Shown piece by piece: positions 12,779-23,652 of a DNA stretch of 64,000 nucleotides (positions within the stretch are counted from its first letter, which is position 1; each line of letters opens with the position of its first letter). A model generated the notes under the pieces. The model had not been told where the DNA came from. It made no database searches and worked only from the letters and a program-made list of their open reading frames with translations. This DNA comes from Monoplex corrugatus (Eukaryota > Mollusca > Gastropoda > Littorinimorpha > Ranellidae). The translations under genes were made by a program, and so were the position numbers. The DNA is taken from positions 73,404,699 to 73,468,698 of the forward strand of contig CM060307.1 of the NCBI GenBank assembly GCA_030674185.1, in the 5' to 3' direction.

Positions 12779-13008
12779 AATATGTGTAAAAGTATAATAC
12801 ATATTCCTCTCAGTAAACAGCTCTGTGCATCCTGTTGTCAGATACTGACGTTATGGGGAAACACAATGACGCACCAGCCATCTCTACAGCAAAAGTGAAC
12901 CTGACGGAATATTCTACGCGTACTGTCACTTCAACGGCTTTCAAACAACTCATTTCTTGCAGCCTCATGGCAGCTGCTTTAGTTTTGGCCTGTTTGCTGC
13001 AGTACTGA
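4158..13008 (+). CDS. Reeler-DOMON domain protein, ferric-chelate reductase 1-like, 3' part (six exons)
   Basis: Spliced gene with exons 4158-4249, 6576-6672, 7246-7470, 10615-10722, 11992-12148 and 12842-13008. All introns are GT-AG, the phases agree (2,0,0,0,1), and 281 residues end in TGA. The first two exons give the end of a Reeler domain ([14 protein letters not shown], then a TVVQ..FW motif). A short linker leads into a DOMON domain ([51 protein letters not shown]). DOMON domains of this group bind haem or act in electron transfer; the Met in DDKLM and the His in GKHND are candidate axial ligands (inference). The protein ends in about 18 hydrophobic residues directly before the stop, like a GPI-anchor signal. 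FRRS1 proteins normally continue into a cytochrome b561 domain, which is absent here, so this is a Reeler-DOMON-only relative. The signal peptide and first Reeler exons were not found and probably lie upstream of the window. Confidence 0.82.
4760..5150 (-). mobile_element. tRNA-derived SINE, second type
   Basis: On the minus strand a tRNA-like head (AAGTGGTTAGGATGCTAGAC; B box GTTCGAACCC at 5091-5100) starts near 5150. The body boundary toward 4760 is a guess, since no second copy of it is visible here. Confidence 0.55.
5240..5475. repeat. Trinucleotide field (ATT/ATC/GTT)
   Basis: Successive ATT, ATC, GTC, ATC and GTT blocks. Ile/Ser/Leu-rich frames here are artefacts. Confidence 0.9.
5655..5818. 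repeat. Trinucleotide field (AGT then ATT/ATC)
   Basis: (AGT)n shifts to (GTT)/(ATT)/(ATC)n without a gap. Confidence 0.9.
6576..6672 (+). CDS. Reeler-DOMON gene, exon with end of Reeler domain
   Basis: Acceptor TTTCAG, donor GTAGGA. The first base completes the split Ile codon from the previous exon. It encodes [14 protein letters not shown], the closing strand of a Reeler domain, and ends in phase 0. Confidence 0.75.
7246..7470 (+). CDS. Reeler-DOMON gene, first DOMON exon
   Basis: Acceptor CATAG, donor GTAGGC, phase 0 at both ends, 75 codons. It contains four Cys in the linker and early DOMON (SEC, KAC, ANC, QDC) and the characteristic [11 protein letters not shown] strand. Confidence 0.85.
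7570..8076. repeat. (GT)n-rich region
   Basis: Imperfect GT from 7579, pure GT from 7980 to 8075, within the intron after the first DOMON exon. Confidence 0.92.
8135..8297. repeat. (GA)n / GACAGA tract
   Basis: Purine-rich with a G10 run; low complexity. Confidence 0.92.
8697..9699 (-). mobile_element. L2/CR1-like LINE, 5'-truncated, copy 1
   Basis: On the minus strand it encodes [71 protein letters not shown] and [17 protein letters not shown], the C-terminal RT signature of L2/CR1-like LINEs, with one frame break. The 3' UTR holds a CA array and the element ends in (ATT)n at about 8697. Confidence 0.8.
8769..8902. repeat. (CA)n in 3' UTR of L2-like LINE copy 1
   Basis: Lies between GCGCTGAAAC and GGCTATAAATGGGGAG. 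The same position holds a CA array in copy 2 (21940-22020). Confidence 0.9.
10010..10560. repeat. Interspersed repeat of about 560 bp, copy 1
   Basis: Aligns with 41360-41935 along its length: AGCCCAGCC, AGAGCCATATCAGGGCTATAA, GATGCCCCTGG, CACTCCGTCCAATTTATCAC, AATTATCAATC, GTGAATGGACCA, CAGGCATCCCC. No coding function recognised. Confidence 0.72.
10615..10722 (+). CDS. Reeler-DOMON gene, second DOMON exon
   Basis: Acceptor GTACAG, donor GTCAGT, phase 0, 36 codons. It opens with GDDHTVMC, which continues directly from DDKLM of the previous exon as expected in DOMON domains. Confidence 0.82.
11992..12148 (+). CDS. Reeler-DOMON gene, third DOMON exon
   Basis: In-frame joining needs the second AG of TTTCAGAG as acceptor; the first AG leads to an early stop. 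It encodes [12 protein letters not shown] and [12 protein letters not shown] and ends in phase 1 before GTATGC. Confidence 0.8.
12520..12714. mobile_element. Nested TTAA MITE, copy A
   Basis: Outer ends TTAACTCTTTGAGGCC and GGGAGTCAAAGGGTTAA. A second, near-perfect palindrome (12564-12645: TTAACCCTTTGACTCC...GGGTTAA) sits inside at a TTAA. TTAA plus CCC termini suggest a piggyBac-type non-autonomous element. Confidence 0.72.
12842..13008 (+). CDS. Reeler-DOMON gene, terminal exon with hydrophobic tail
   Basis: Acceptor GTTGTCAG. Phase 1 joins perfectly to the previous exon. It encodes [13 protein letters not shown], a Thr-rich linker and a hydrophobic end ([14 protein letters not shown]) before TGA at 13006-13008. 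The stop codon lies in the first unit of the minisatellite that follows. Confidence 0.82.
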
Positions 13009-13320
13009 AAACATACCTGTTATGGAGCAGTGCTGCAGCACTGAAAACATGCTTGTTATGGAACAATGCTGCAGTGCTGAAAACATGCCTGTTATGGAGC
13101 AATGCTGCAGTGCTGAAAACATGCCTGTATGGAGCAATGATGCAGTGCTGAAAACATGCCTGTTATGGAGCAATGCTGCAGTGCTGAAAACATGCCTGTT
13201 GTGGAGCAATGCTGCAGCACTGAAAACATGCCTGTTATGGAGCAATGCTGCAGCACTGAAAACATGCCTGTTATGGAGCAATGCTGCAGTGCTGAAAACA
13301 TGCCTGTTTTGGAGCAATCT
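12985..13320 (+). repeat. Minisatellite of 36-bp units, about nine copies
   Basis: Unit CTGAAAACATGCCTGTTATG plus GAGCAATGCTGCAGTG. The first unit contains the last codons and TGA of the DOMON gene (CTGCAGTACTGA). Units vary in a few bases (GTG/CAC, TTATG/TTGTG). Confidence 0.9.
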
Positions 13321-13367
13321 TCATGCTGTGACTGTTATATAATGTTATATAGTATTCAAACATAATT

Positions 13368-13969
13368 GTGATCTCCCACCACGAAATCAGTCTTAACTCG
13401 CAGTCAGTCGAACAGCACTAGGAGCTAAAAAGGTGACTGAGGGTCTATCTGGGGTGATTTGACTTTTTCTCAAAATTGATTTCTGTAGGCTATAATCTAT
13501 CCCCCACAAATATTTTTCATTTTATTAATCAATTTAAATCGGTATTTTAATGCACTGATCGCAGCAGAAAGAACGCAATTTCCTACGAAAAGTACCTATT
13601 TTTATCTCTTATTATGAACCGTAACCTGTTCAGTACCTGCACATGTAATGTACTGATGGAAAGCTCTTTGGTGCACCTTTCAGATAATGACAGCGAAAAT
13701 TAGAAACAAACTGAGTCAAAGCCACCAAATAAAGAAATTTAAGGAAAATGTGTAGGACAGCACACAAAAACTTTAGAGGTCGATCTCTCAAAATGGCCGT
13801 CATACAACTTAATGACTTTAAACATAGGCCTACATAACTTCTACATTTTCTTGAGTACAAGCTTTATTCAAGTACCAAAATAATCAGCAGAATGTACACT
13901 TTCTAGTGATATGTATTTCTCAAAATGCCCCAAATGCTAGTTAAGACTGATTTCGTGGTGGGAGGTCAC
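13368..13969. mobile_element. 602-bp non-autonomous TIR element, copy 1
   Basis: Inverted repeats of about 31 bp (GTGATCTCCCACCACGAAAT at left, the complement with one change at right) and a 4-bp AATT duplication on each side. The inside shares GGTGATTTGA and CTCAAAATGGCCGT blocks with 33575-34186. Confidence 0.75.
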
Positions 13970-14277
13970 AATTTTCCTTCATACTGGATGTAATTTTTGT
14001 CTTTTGTTTGTTGTTGATTCTCTCTCTTTTTTGCAAATTGTGTATTGCTTTCATTATTTGCGTATCTTCATTGTCTTATGGTTGATTCAAGAAATTAATG
14101 CTTTCAGTTGTATCCTTTCAGTTTTCAGTTGTATCCTTTCAGTTTTTTTTAAAGTGATCCCAACATTCCTTTTGTTTTCCAATTTATCTCTCATACTTTC
14201 AGGTATTGTATTGCATTTATGCTATTTTAACATCATGTGTATGTAAACATCTCGTGCAAACGAAGGGAGAGAGAAGA

Positions 14278-14292
14278 AAAGAGAGAGAGAGA

Positions 14293-14350
<58 letters not shown>

Positions 14351-14390
14351 ACAGAGAGAGAGAGATAGAGAGAGAGAGAGAGGGAGAGAA
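14278..14390. repeat. (GA)n-(GT)n-(GA)n
   Basis: Purine tract interrupted by about 14 GT units. Confidence 0.9.
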
Positions 14391-14631
14391 TTAAAAGTAT
14401 TCCAGCATAAACAATTTTTAGGCATATTGTATAATTATGCGGGAAGAAAAATCAAACTGTTTAAATTATATCTGTAAGTATCTAGTTCCTAAAAATGAAA
14501 TAAAGAATCTTCTGTATCAGTTTTTGTGTGTTGTTTCTGCTGCTTTGGTTTGCATGGATGACCCTGTTTTAGAATAAAATACTTACCTTAAATGAAAAGA
14601 AACAGACATACACAGAATAATAAAATAAAAG

Positions 14632-14740
14632 GTAGGTGTCACCGCACTGTAGTGACAGCTCTCCTCAAGGACAGCAGCCTGAACTTCACAGGTAAATCCA
14701 TTATGACAAAAAAGAAACCCATATGAATAAATCATAAAAA
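14632..14740 (+). mobile_element. SINE 3' fragment, same type as 15255-15640
   Basis: GTGTCACCGCACTGTAGTGACAG, CTCTCCTCAAGGACAGCAGCC and the AACTTCACAG-AAATCC-ATTATGAC tail match the 3' domain of that SINE. Only the 3' part is present. Confidence 0.45.
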
Positions 14741-15254
14741 TACGATCATCACTATTCACAAATGTTTTGTTTCTACACAGCCTTCAAACTTCACATAAAA
14801 CAATCTGAATCTCACTTGCTTCAACTTAACTTTAAAATGAGTGGAAAAGGTTATTTTTAGATAGCACAGTGTGTTTAACCTGTATAACACATTGCACAAA
14901 AACCATCTGTTTTTGTTTTTTTCAATAGTGCTGATCATGGTATATTGCACAGTACATCAAGCCGTTTTTCAATAGTGCTAATGGTAGGCCTACACTGCAC
15001 AGTACGCCAAGGCATTTTTCACTAATTTCAGTATTACTGATCATAACTATTTTCAGTAGTGCTGATCATAACTTTATAACTTCTTTCAAAATGAAAATGA
15101 TTCATTTTTGAAGTTAGAAACATCTCAACAAATAATCATTACACAAGTTGTTATGGACACTTTCATCTCATGTTCTGAATGTAGTATGATATCAACAGCT
15201 TGAAAATATTGGATACACAGGATCGTATTGATTTGGATTAACTTTGGTTACATT

Positions 15255-15640
15255 TTCTTTGGACATGTAGGTCGCTCTGCCCCAGGAAGGCACATCACTA
15301 TAGTATGGTGACACCCAAGCTTTGCTTCTGTTTTCTGTATGTATGTTGTTTTGTTTACAAACCTACCATATTAGATTTTCTGTAAAATTTAGCTGGAGAG
15401 AACCTCTTTGATACCATGGGTTTTTAACATGGGCTGTGCATGATGCACATGGGATCCTGGTTTATTGTCTCATTCAACACCCCCCCCCCCCCTCCAAGCC
15501 ACTCAAGCATGCACACACCACCCTGGTTTATTTGTCTCATTCAAAAAACCCAAGCCATTCAAAGTCCAGTGAAGGTTGTGGGGAGGTTACGGGGGTGGGG
15601 GATTCGTCCAGCTTGGACTCGAACCCCACAAATCTGGTTT
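15255..15640 (-). mobile_element. tRNA-derived SINE, type common in caenogastropods
   Basis: On the minus strand a B box (GGTTCGAGTCC, 15614-15624) is followed by a body with GAGACAATAAACCAGGATCC and TGCACAGCCCATG blocks, then a 3' domain (GGTGTCACC...TAGTG...CCTGGGGCAGAGCG). From memory this resembles a SINE repeated widely in marine snails. The copy is diverged and has an internal duplication of the GTTTATT-GTCTCATTCAA block. Confidence 0.5.
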
Positions 15641-15699
15641 CTGTCACTGTCCAGACAGTATATACTATTCCAGACAGTATATACTATATGTCTGATATA

Positions 15700-17320
15700 C
15701 TGTTGCTGTTGTATACTATTTTAAAGCCAGTACTAACAATCGAAACTACCACTGTCTCAAGCAGAGCACAAAGCATCAAACTTATAATTCTCACTTCAGT
15801 CAATCATGCGGTACATGTATACGCACATGCACACACAAACATAGAGTAGACAATACTCATTTTATTATCCATATTTTCTCATTTCAATCAGAAATCATGT
15901 ACATGCATGTGATACATATATGCACACACAAATGCAGAGTAGACAGTACTTATTTTACTATCCATACTTTACCAAATTCCCAATAACAACAAAACTCTTC
16001 AAATCCACCTCCCATACCCCTAGTGCTCTTAAATGCTCAACTCCTAAAGGCTGTCATAGCAGAAACTATTAGAAATACATTCCCTATATAACTTTTTTTT
16101 CTTAATCCTTTGTCCAGGAATTTGGAAAATAAGAAAAACCTATTTGCTGAGAAATTTTTTGAAAAATAACAACAAAAACAGGTAAAGTGACACGTTGAAC
16201 TCGGTTCATCTCTTTTGGTCATGAACACAAACTGGAGGTTGTAATTCATCATCTTCCTAATCTTCTCTTCCAAAGAATCATCAGACTGCAATTTATTTTT
16301 CATCTTTATCAAGCATTCACTCTAATTTTCACTGAACTGTAGCTGAATTCATGAGTCAAGGGCATTTTGTACTGCTCACATTTGCTCTCATGCGAGGTGT
16401 TACCATTTTGCTTGCTTTGCATAATTACTCAAGTATAGGTAGTAAAATCACTTGGAAATATATGTCTGGATGATGCAGTGGGTTTCCAGTTATTCACAGA
16501 TTCAAGGGAACCTTGACAGATTTAAAAGCTACCGAGTTTACAATTCCTGAACAGAGTAAGAACTTTTATGAGAATGATGGTCCTAAACAGTGATTGTGGC
16601 AGTAACATGGGTGTGAATTATCTGCCATTCTAAAATAGCTAATGGGGTGCTCTAAAGGTTAAACATTTTTTATTGTTTTCTTTACAATGCACAATGTCAT
16701 TTGTTATATCAACATGAAACATATTTTCCATCTGAAAGAAAAATAAAAAACTCTTCAAAAGAAAAAAAAAAAGGAATAAAGGAAAAGACTAAACAGATGA
16801 ATGGGCAAACTATGGAGCACTGGTCACTTGTGACATATTAATAACAACATAATACAATAAAAAGATACACAATGTATCATCATTACTACTAATAAATTCT
16901 ACATAACTGATTCAATGCAAAGGAAAGTCAAAACTTAGTTTGAATAGGAGGAATCAATAACTGTGCATTAAAACAACCAAACTACCTGAATGTTGATATA
17001 GTTACCCTTGGTGTTCGCAAAATATTCTCTTCAATTTTGTGTCTGTATTTCAGCTCTTTTTTGAAACTGAAATGTTTGTTAAAGTATTCTTTGTAAAAAC
17101 CTTTACACCAAAGACTACAAATACACTGGACCATGAAATACAGATCATATTTGCTGAACCATGAAGATGCCCTTCTCCATCGATGCTTTGAATAATAAAA
17201 CAGAACCCCATCTGTACACACTTTCATTCCCCAGGGGACAAATGCCATGCATCAGCACTTCATACAAACATCCACACAAATGAAGCCTACTCACACCTAG
17301 CTGATACCCAGACTTTTCAT
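15700..17320. other. Intergenic stretch between the DOMON and MRPL43 genes
   Basis: AT-rich sequence with no convincing frame or RNA. It probably includes the 3' UTR of MRPL43 next to 17320. TTTATT (a minus-strand AATAAA) occurs near 16668. Confidence 0.5.
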
Positions 17321-17633
17321 TCATTCTATTGACTTAATCTCGTCCACCCTGCCCAGTTTTTTCATGCTTGATTCTTCCAACACAATGTCTGTGGCTGTCT
17401 TCTCTTCTGAGCTAGCACTGTACAACTCTGGGGCAGGAAAGCTGGTGGTCCCCAGAGAAGGATTTTTGTTGAGGAAGGGGTGCCATACACCCTGAACCTG
17501 GGAGTGTCTGTGTGCCATGTCTTGGGCATGTTCACAATCTGTACACCAGACCGAGTACGCAGATGCTCTAACCACTTGCATACCTCCTCTGCTGGCATAT
17601 TGGAGGTCTTGATAATTTCCCTACGACCATTCA
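17321..17633 (-). CDS. MRPL43: MRPL43 exon 3 (terminal, with one-base frame break)
   Basis: Acceptor TTTTTCAG. It starts with the end of AEYLNG and runs through a W-L-E-H-L-R helix region to KTWHTDTP. The conserved continuation [14 protein letters not shown] is read in another frame, which stays open to the stop at 17321. A single missing base between them (near 17500-17510) explains both. It may be a real mutation or a sequencing or assembly error. Confidence 0.8.
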
Positions 17634-20254
17634 CTGAAAAAGACAACAACAAAAAAAAAGACTTCTGAATGTTCAATTACTACTACAAATACAAAAACAC
17701 AATAAAACACCATCACCATGTGTGTGCAAGGTTACTGCATGCATGCAATGTGCGTGCGCACACACACACACACACACACACCACACACACACACTGTTTA
17801 TAAACACATACTGAAACATCACCGCAGATAGGTTATCAAGTAGCTTAGCTGAAGTAATATCAGTGATCACTAGTACCAAACTGAAATTCCAGCATCAAGA
17901 AAACTTATCCCATTCATTGATTCCTGGCACAGACTGAATACAATTTGCACATAAAACTTCCTCTTAGATCAGTAACAGTAAATAAATCAAATAACCTTTC
18001 ATTATAATGGTCATTTGTATCTTCAATGTCAGCCTTAAACCTGTGGTATAAACCATCACATTCAATTATATTTCATGAAATTTATTCACACAGCTTTAGT
18101 TTACTTACTGACTCAAAGCTAAAGAAATCAGCAGTTATTTCATAGCAGTTCGTACACTCAATTTTGCTGGTTTTCATTCATTCATCAAAGCCAAAGTCAT
18201 GAATGTTGTCAGCTTAGCTCTTACACTAAAAGTTAAATTTAAAAAATTAAGAAAGGCAACAATTTGAGCAGTTATTTACTTAAAATATGATTGCTGCTTT
18301 GAGATACAAATTGTATTGCAGTATTACATGTCCTTTGTGTTTCTATGCTTGGCAACATCATCATCATCAGCTTACAGTATTCTGCAGCTAGTGTAGGGTG
18401 TCTGTGTCGCCGAGGTTTAACATACACCACCACACCTGGATTGGCCCTCGTAAAATCCAGCAAATGCTGCTCAATGAAGTCTCTGAAACATTTTAATGGC
18501 CAATCAATTACAACACCACAAACACCTAAGAAAAATGAAATACAATATACATCTTTTTGGCACAAAAATCACCTGTAACATCTCTTGGTTAGTTGGACTC
18601 TGCCAAAGTAACTTTTGATCTTATGAAGAGATGTCATCAGGTTAAAAAAAAAAGAAAATAGGGCCAGTATTACAGTACATCAACACAAACGTTAGATATG
18701 TTAGTAGATACATGATGGGTAGCTCGCATCCAAGTTCTAACTTCTCCGTTCTTTTCTTATTCTTTTGTTCGCCATCTACACAGTCAAGCCGCACCTGGTG
18801 ATTACTGTTTTTCTAATATATGTTAGCTGCCATAAAAGTTGGTGATCTTGAAGTGTTGTAGTTGGCCATGTTTTCTATCACTCCACCTGATGGAGGTGAC
18901 ATGCTGCAACATACAGCTGTTTGCCCTCTTGACCACAGGGGTTGACTGGGTGAAAACTGTTGTATGTTGTCTAAGACTTTCCTGATTTTCCTCCTCAAAG
19001 ATTTATTGTTCCTAGCCAGGTCAGTGTATTTGATATTTTTCAAGCTGCACATAAAATATTTCAATAAATGTTAGGAAACAACCTTCATGTTATGGTGAGG
19101 CAAAGCAAATCTGTTTTTCAAAAGATTGACTGCCGATAAATGATGTTCAACATGAAACATTAAATCAGTCACAACCCATCACCTGCCAGCATCATTGAGT
19201 TGGATGGCATCTGAATCAGAGGCAGACATCACAACTCTCCTCCATTTCCTTAAATCTCAACTTTTCTGTGCTACTTTGTAGACCTTCAAACCGCTAAAAC
19301 TGATGATGTTGTTCATACATGTGGTGGGTGGTCTGCCTGAATTTCTTTTGGCTTCAACCTTTCCTTGTAAAACTGTTGTTATTAGGGTTGTGTTGGACTT
19401 GCAGGTTGCATGGATGATGTGTATAATTTTTCTTTTGTTGATTACTGCCAGCAGTTAATATTGGACTGTGACTGTGAGTTCATTCAAAATACTTTTCAAC
19501 TGTTCTTTTATCAATCTACCTGACTATAAGATTCTGTCTGTAGACCCATATCTCTACTGCTTCAATCTTATTTGCATGTCCAGGCTTCATAGCCATATTA
19601 TATACATTATTATATACATATTACATACATTACTACTGGCCAAATCTGACATTTTAGAATTTTGATTTTAAGGGCTGTTAGTACACCTCCCAAAGCTCAA
19701 CCATGAGTCCACATCCCGGGAGGTAGAAGCAGGACAAAGTCCGGGATTGCTAGGTCCAGGTGAAATGCAGAGTGACTTTATGTCAATGAGAGTGTATACT
19801 AGCCAGGAATGTTGGCTCAGATTACTCCAAAACGTTGCTGGCCAACAGGGCTCCTTTGAAATCCCGGAAGCAGGGGATGAATGAAGTGAAAGGGCGACTG
19901 AAGAATCTTAGGAACCGACTTTTGTCTTCATGGTTGCAGGCAGATGATTTCTTTAGTACATGCACTGCGCTTCCAGAAAGCAATGGCGAACTAATGGACA
20001 TAATGATAAATAATTTTGCCAGAAACAGCGAGAGATGTCCGTCACACCACAGAATCTAAAAAAAAATCAAATGGATGAGAAAGCCAAGTCAGTTAGTTAG
20101 GAACAAATAAACTTCTTATGTTCCGATTACAGCAAATTCAACAACCATTAATTGACGCTGTACGGTGAAATGTCATAAGGTGATAAGTCAGTGACTACTG
20201 TCTGGACTTACACATATGCTGTAATATATGCTAAGCACACAGGGGCACTAGTAA

Positions 20255-20289
<35 letters not shown>

Positions 20290-20307
20290 ACACCACACCA
20301 CACACAC

Positions 20308-20386
<79 letters not shown>

Positions 20387-21984
20387 ACACACACACTAAC
20401 CAAACAAAAAGCAAAGAAACTTTGTACACTTTAACTACTTTTTCATGCATTATTATTTCAGAGACTTCTAAAAAGTTATATTTTGCTCCTCAGAAAATGA
20501 TCTGTGCTGAAATTATACAGCTAATAAAGTACACTGTCAAACAACCGACATGTTCACAAGCACAAAAGAATCTATATTGTCTTACTTTTCCAATACAGTA
20601 AATTAAAATCAATAGAAAACACACTGTAAATGTACTTTCTCCTGAGCATGTTCAAGCTCAAATGCCTGCAGCTGTTGCATCCTCCTATTTCACCTCAAAT
20701 CCACTCAATATCCTAGACAGCATTTGAAGCTAGTTTTTGCCACCAATATTACCACCAAAACAGTGACAGAGGAGAGACAGAAAACAGTAAAACTAAAAGA
20801 CACAACTTTTTAACCAACAATTATGGACCCTGCTCTCAAGTTCTTTATTCAGATCAGTTATTAGACTGCTACAGCTTCAACCGCAAAAAGAAAGAAAGAA
20901 GAAAAAAACAAAGACACAATACCATCAAGCTTCACCATGGAAAAAGGTAAGGTGACATGGTGTTCAATGTGATATTATCTTTACGTTAATGTGTCCTTGT
21001 ATCCCATTTTCATAACATCTCCACTTTGCACAGTTCCGATTTCCCTTATTTTTCTTTATTCATTTTTCTTTTCTAGAATACAACAGACATGGTCAATGCT
21101 TTAATTTAAATTAATTGGCTTACTGCATGTCTTTATCTGCATATGGTTGAATCTTTAGTATGACGGCAGCAACATCATTTCTTCATGAGAAAAAAGAAGC
21201 ATCGTACCACAAGGCATAACATAAGAATATCATTTCTTAGAGTAGATATGTCAATAGACAGATGTGACAACAGAACATGAAAAAAGACACACACATGACT
21301 ACACAAGCTGTTTACAATATCAGAGAACGAAATCCGAACGGTCTGATTAAACCTAATTTTGAAGACAAAACTGCCAAAGGCTAGCAAGGCATGAACCAGA
21401 TAACCTATACAACCTCTGGTCTATATATATCAGATTCATAATCTATGGGTATGGTACAGGTATTACTATTACAGTATTAGCATACAGGTCAACGCCAACA
21501 GAGCAAGGCTATCATTATTATGAGAGCCATGGCAGTTAATGGCAAGAGCTTACTGCTTTACATATTTATCCAACACAGCTTGGATTAGTTTACATAATTA
21601 TTAATGGCAGTTCATGGAAAAAGCTTACAATTTTACATGTTTATCAAAAACAGCTTAGATTAGTTTACAATGACAGTTAATGGAAATACCTTACTGTTTT
21701 ACATACTTATCAAACACAATTTAGATTAGTTTATAGTTATCAGTCACACATTATTTTGGGAAGCACTATCAGTGAGGAAAATCACTTACAAAAACCCATT
21801 TTAATTAAATTTTAAGGCTTTACAGAAAGCCGTGTCAAAGATTTAAAAAAAAATCTTGAAGGTTATAATAATAATAATAATTACAATATTTATATAGCGC
21901 AAAATCTTGATAAAATCAAATCTAAGCGCTGAAACAGACACACACGCACGCACGCATGTACGCACACACATACATGCACACACA

Positions 21985-22017
<33 letters not shown>

Positions 22018-23611
22018 GCATGGTTACAAATGGGGAGAAAGAATAAAAGCAATAAAAGCAAGAATAAAAGCAATGGAAAAACCACAGAGAGCACACCATA
22101 CACAATTATATATAATATTATAACAATGTGATTCCCCTCCGAGCGGAGACAGGCTACAGGGTTGAGTGAGGTTAGGATTTTATGCAGAGGAGAAAAGGTG
22201 TTTTGACTTTGAGAGCAGACTTGAAGGAGACAAAAGTAGGTTGCTGACGACTGAGAGAGGAAGTTTGTTCCAGGAGAGTGGACCAGAAACAGAGAAGGCT
22301 CGTGGACCATAGGTATTGAGCTTAGTGCGTGGAAAGCGAAAAGTCAGAGGATCGGAGGTAGAGCGGAGGGTACGTGAGGGAACATAGATCTCAAGTAGGC
22401 TTGACAGGTAATCGGGGGCAGTGTTATTGAGGCTTTTGTAGCACATGGTGTCTAGTTTGTACTGTATGCGCTTTGATACAGGGAGCCAGTGAAGTTGTGC
22501 CAGGAGAGGAGATATGTGGTCAGCTTTTTTCTTTTGAGTACAAGGCGTACAGCATTGTTTTGAATGCGCTGTAGGATGTGAATGGTGGAGGCAGGAAGAC
22601 CAGACAGGAGTGAATTGCAATAGTCAATGCGTGACATTATGAAGGAGAGAACGAGTTTTGCAGTTGTTTCGACAGAGAGATACTTCCTGATCAGGCTTAT
22701 AGTTATACGATGGAGATGATAGTAGCAAGATCTGGCAGTTTGAGAAACAAAGTTGTCATCTTATTAGCCCATTAACACATCTTTGCCAAGAAACTTAATT
22801 GTGGAGACTTACACTGAAACACTACTTAAAAGAAACATTTTGTCGTCAAAAGAAAAAAAAAGCTATTTCACTAGTTTGACTTTGTTCCGTTTCAATTAAA
22901 TCATTCAACTCACTGTGCTTTGTTCAGTGTATGCTGATCATATACTATTGAACACTCACAATGCCTGTGATTTACTGCTGGTATTGTGATAATTAATACT
23001 ATGCTACAGTAACAAACATGAAACGATTTATTTCCACCCAATTAGTGAGATACTATGCATTTAATACGAGTCAGTGAACGGTAACAATGAACTGTGTAAG
23101 TATGATATTTGTGTAAATGTGAACCGAACGTGTATCTGATTGCTGTTCATGTTAACATGTATATAACTATTATAAGTGTCAGTTGAGAATCAGTCAGTCT
23201 CTTCCATTAAAGACTAGAAGCATTGCTCTGTCTCCTGAGTCATAGTCATCAACTGCAAGAATGTAATAGTATATACTCATCAACTAGTGTCTCTTTCACA
23301 TTCTGACTCTGAAGTCTGATCCTGTTCTGTTTATTGTTGTCAGTATGTCACTGTTGCTCATGGAACATGTTGTAATATACTTTACTAGTGTTGTTTGCAG
23401 GAAGAAAGGTGGTAGGACCAAATGTCCTGAATCACAAAAACCATTGTAGGACACTATGGCCTGAACCAACAAAAATAATGGAACAAAACTTGGCACTTGA
23501 TGTACAGAGATTAACATAAGAAGTGGGAGTTGTTTACATCTGTCAAGAAAACCCATTCTAGTTCAGAGCATCAATCAAAAAAAGACCATTCTCATGATTC
23601 TGTGTGTGTGT

Positions 23612-23652
<41 letters not shown>

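Noticed and set aside
12957..13365. Cys-rich repeated frames (CCSTENMPVMEQ-like)
   Set aside because: Open in several frames on both strands because the 36-bp unit is a multiple of three with few stops; it lies downstream of a proper stop codon.
19835..20059. 74-residue frame ([20 protein letters not shown])
   Set aside because: Basic composition is suggestive, but I saw no family match, no splice context and no repeat copy.
22900..23290. Solo LTR
   Set aside because: A TATA-like stretch and an ATTAAA signal are close together, but I found no TG...CA ends with a target duplication and no second copy.
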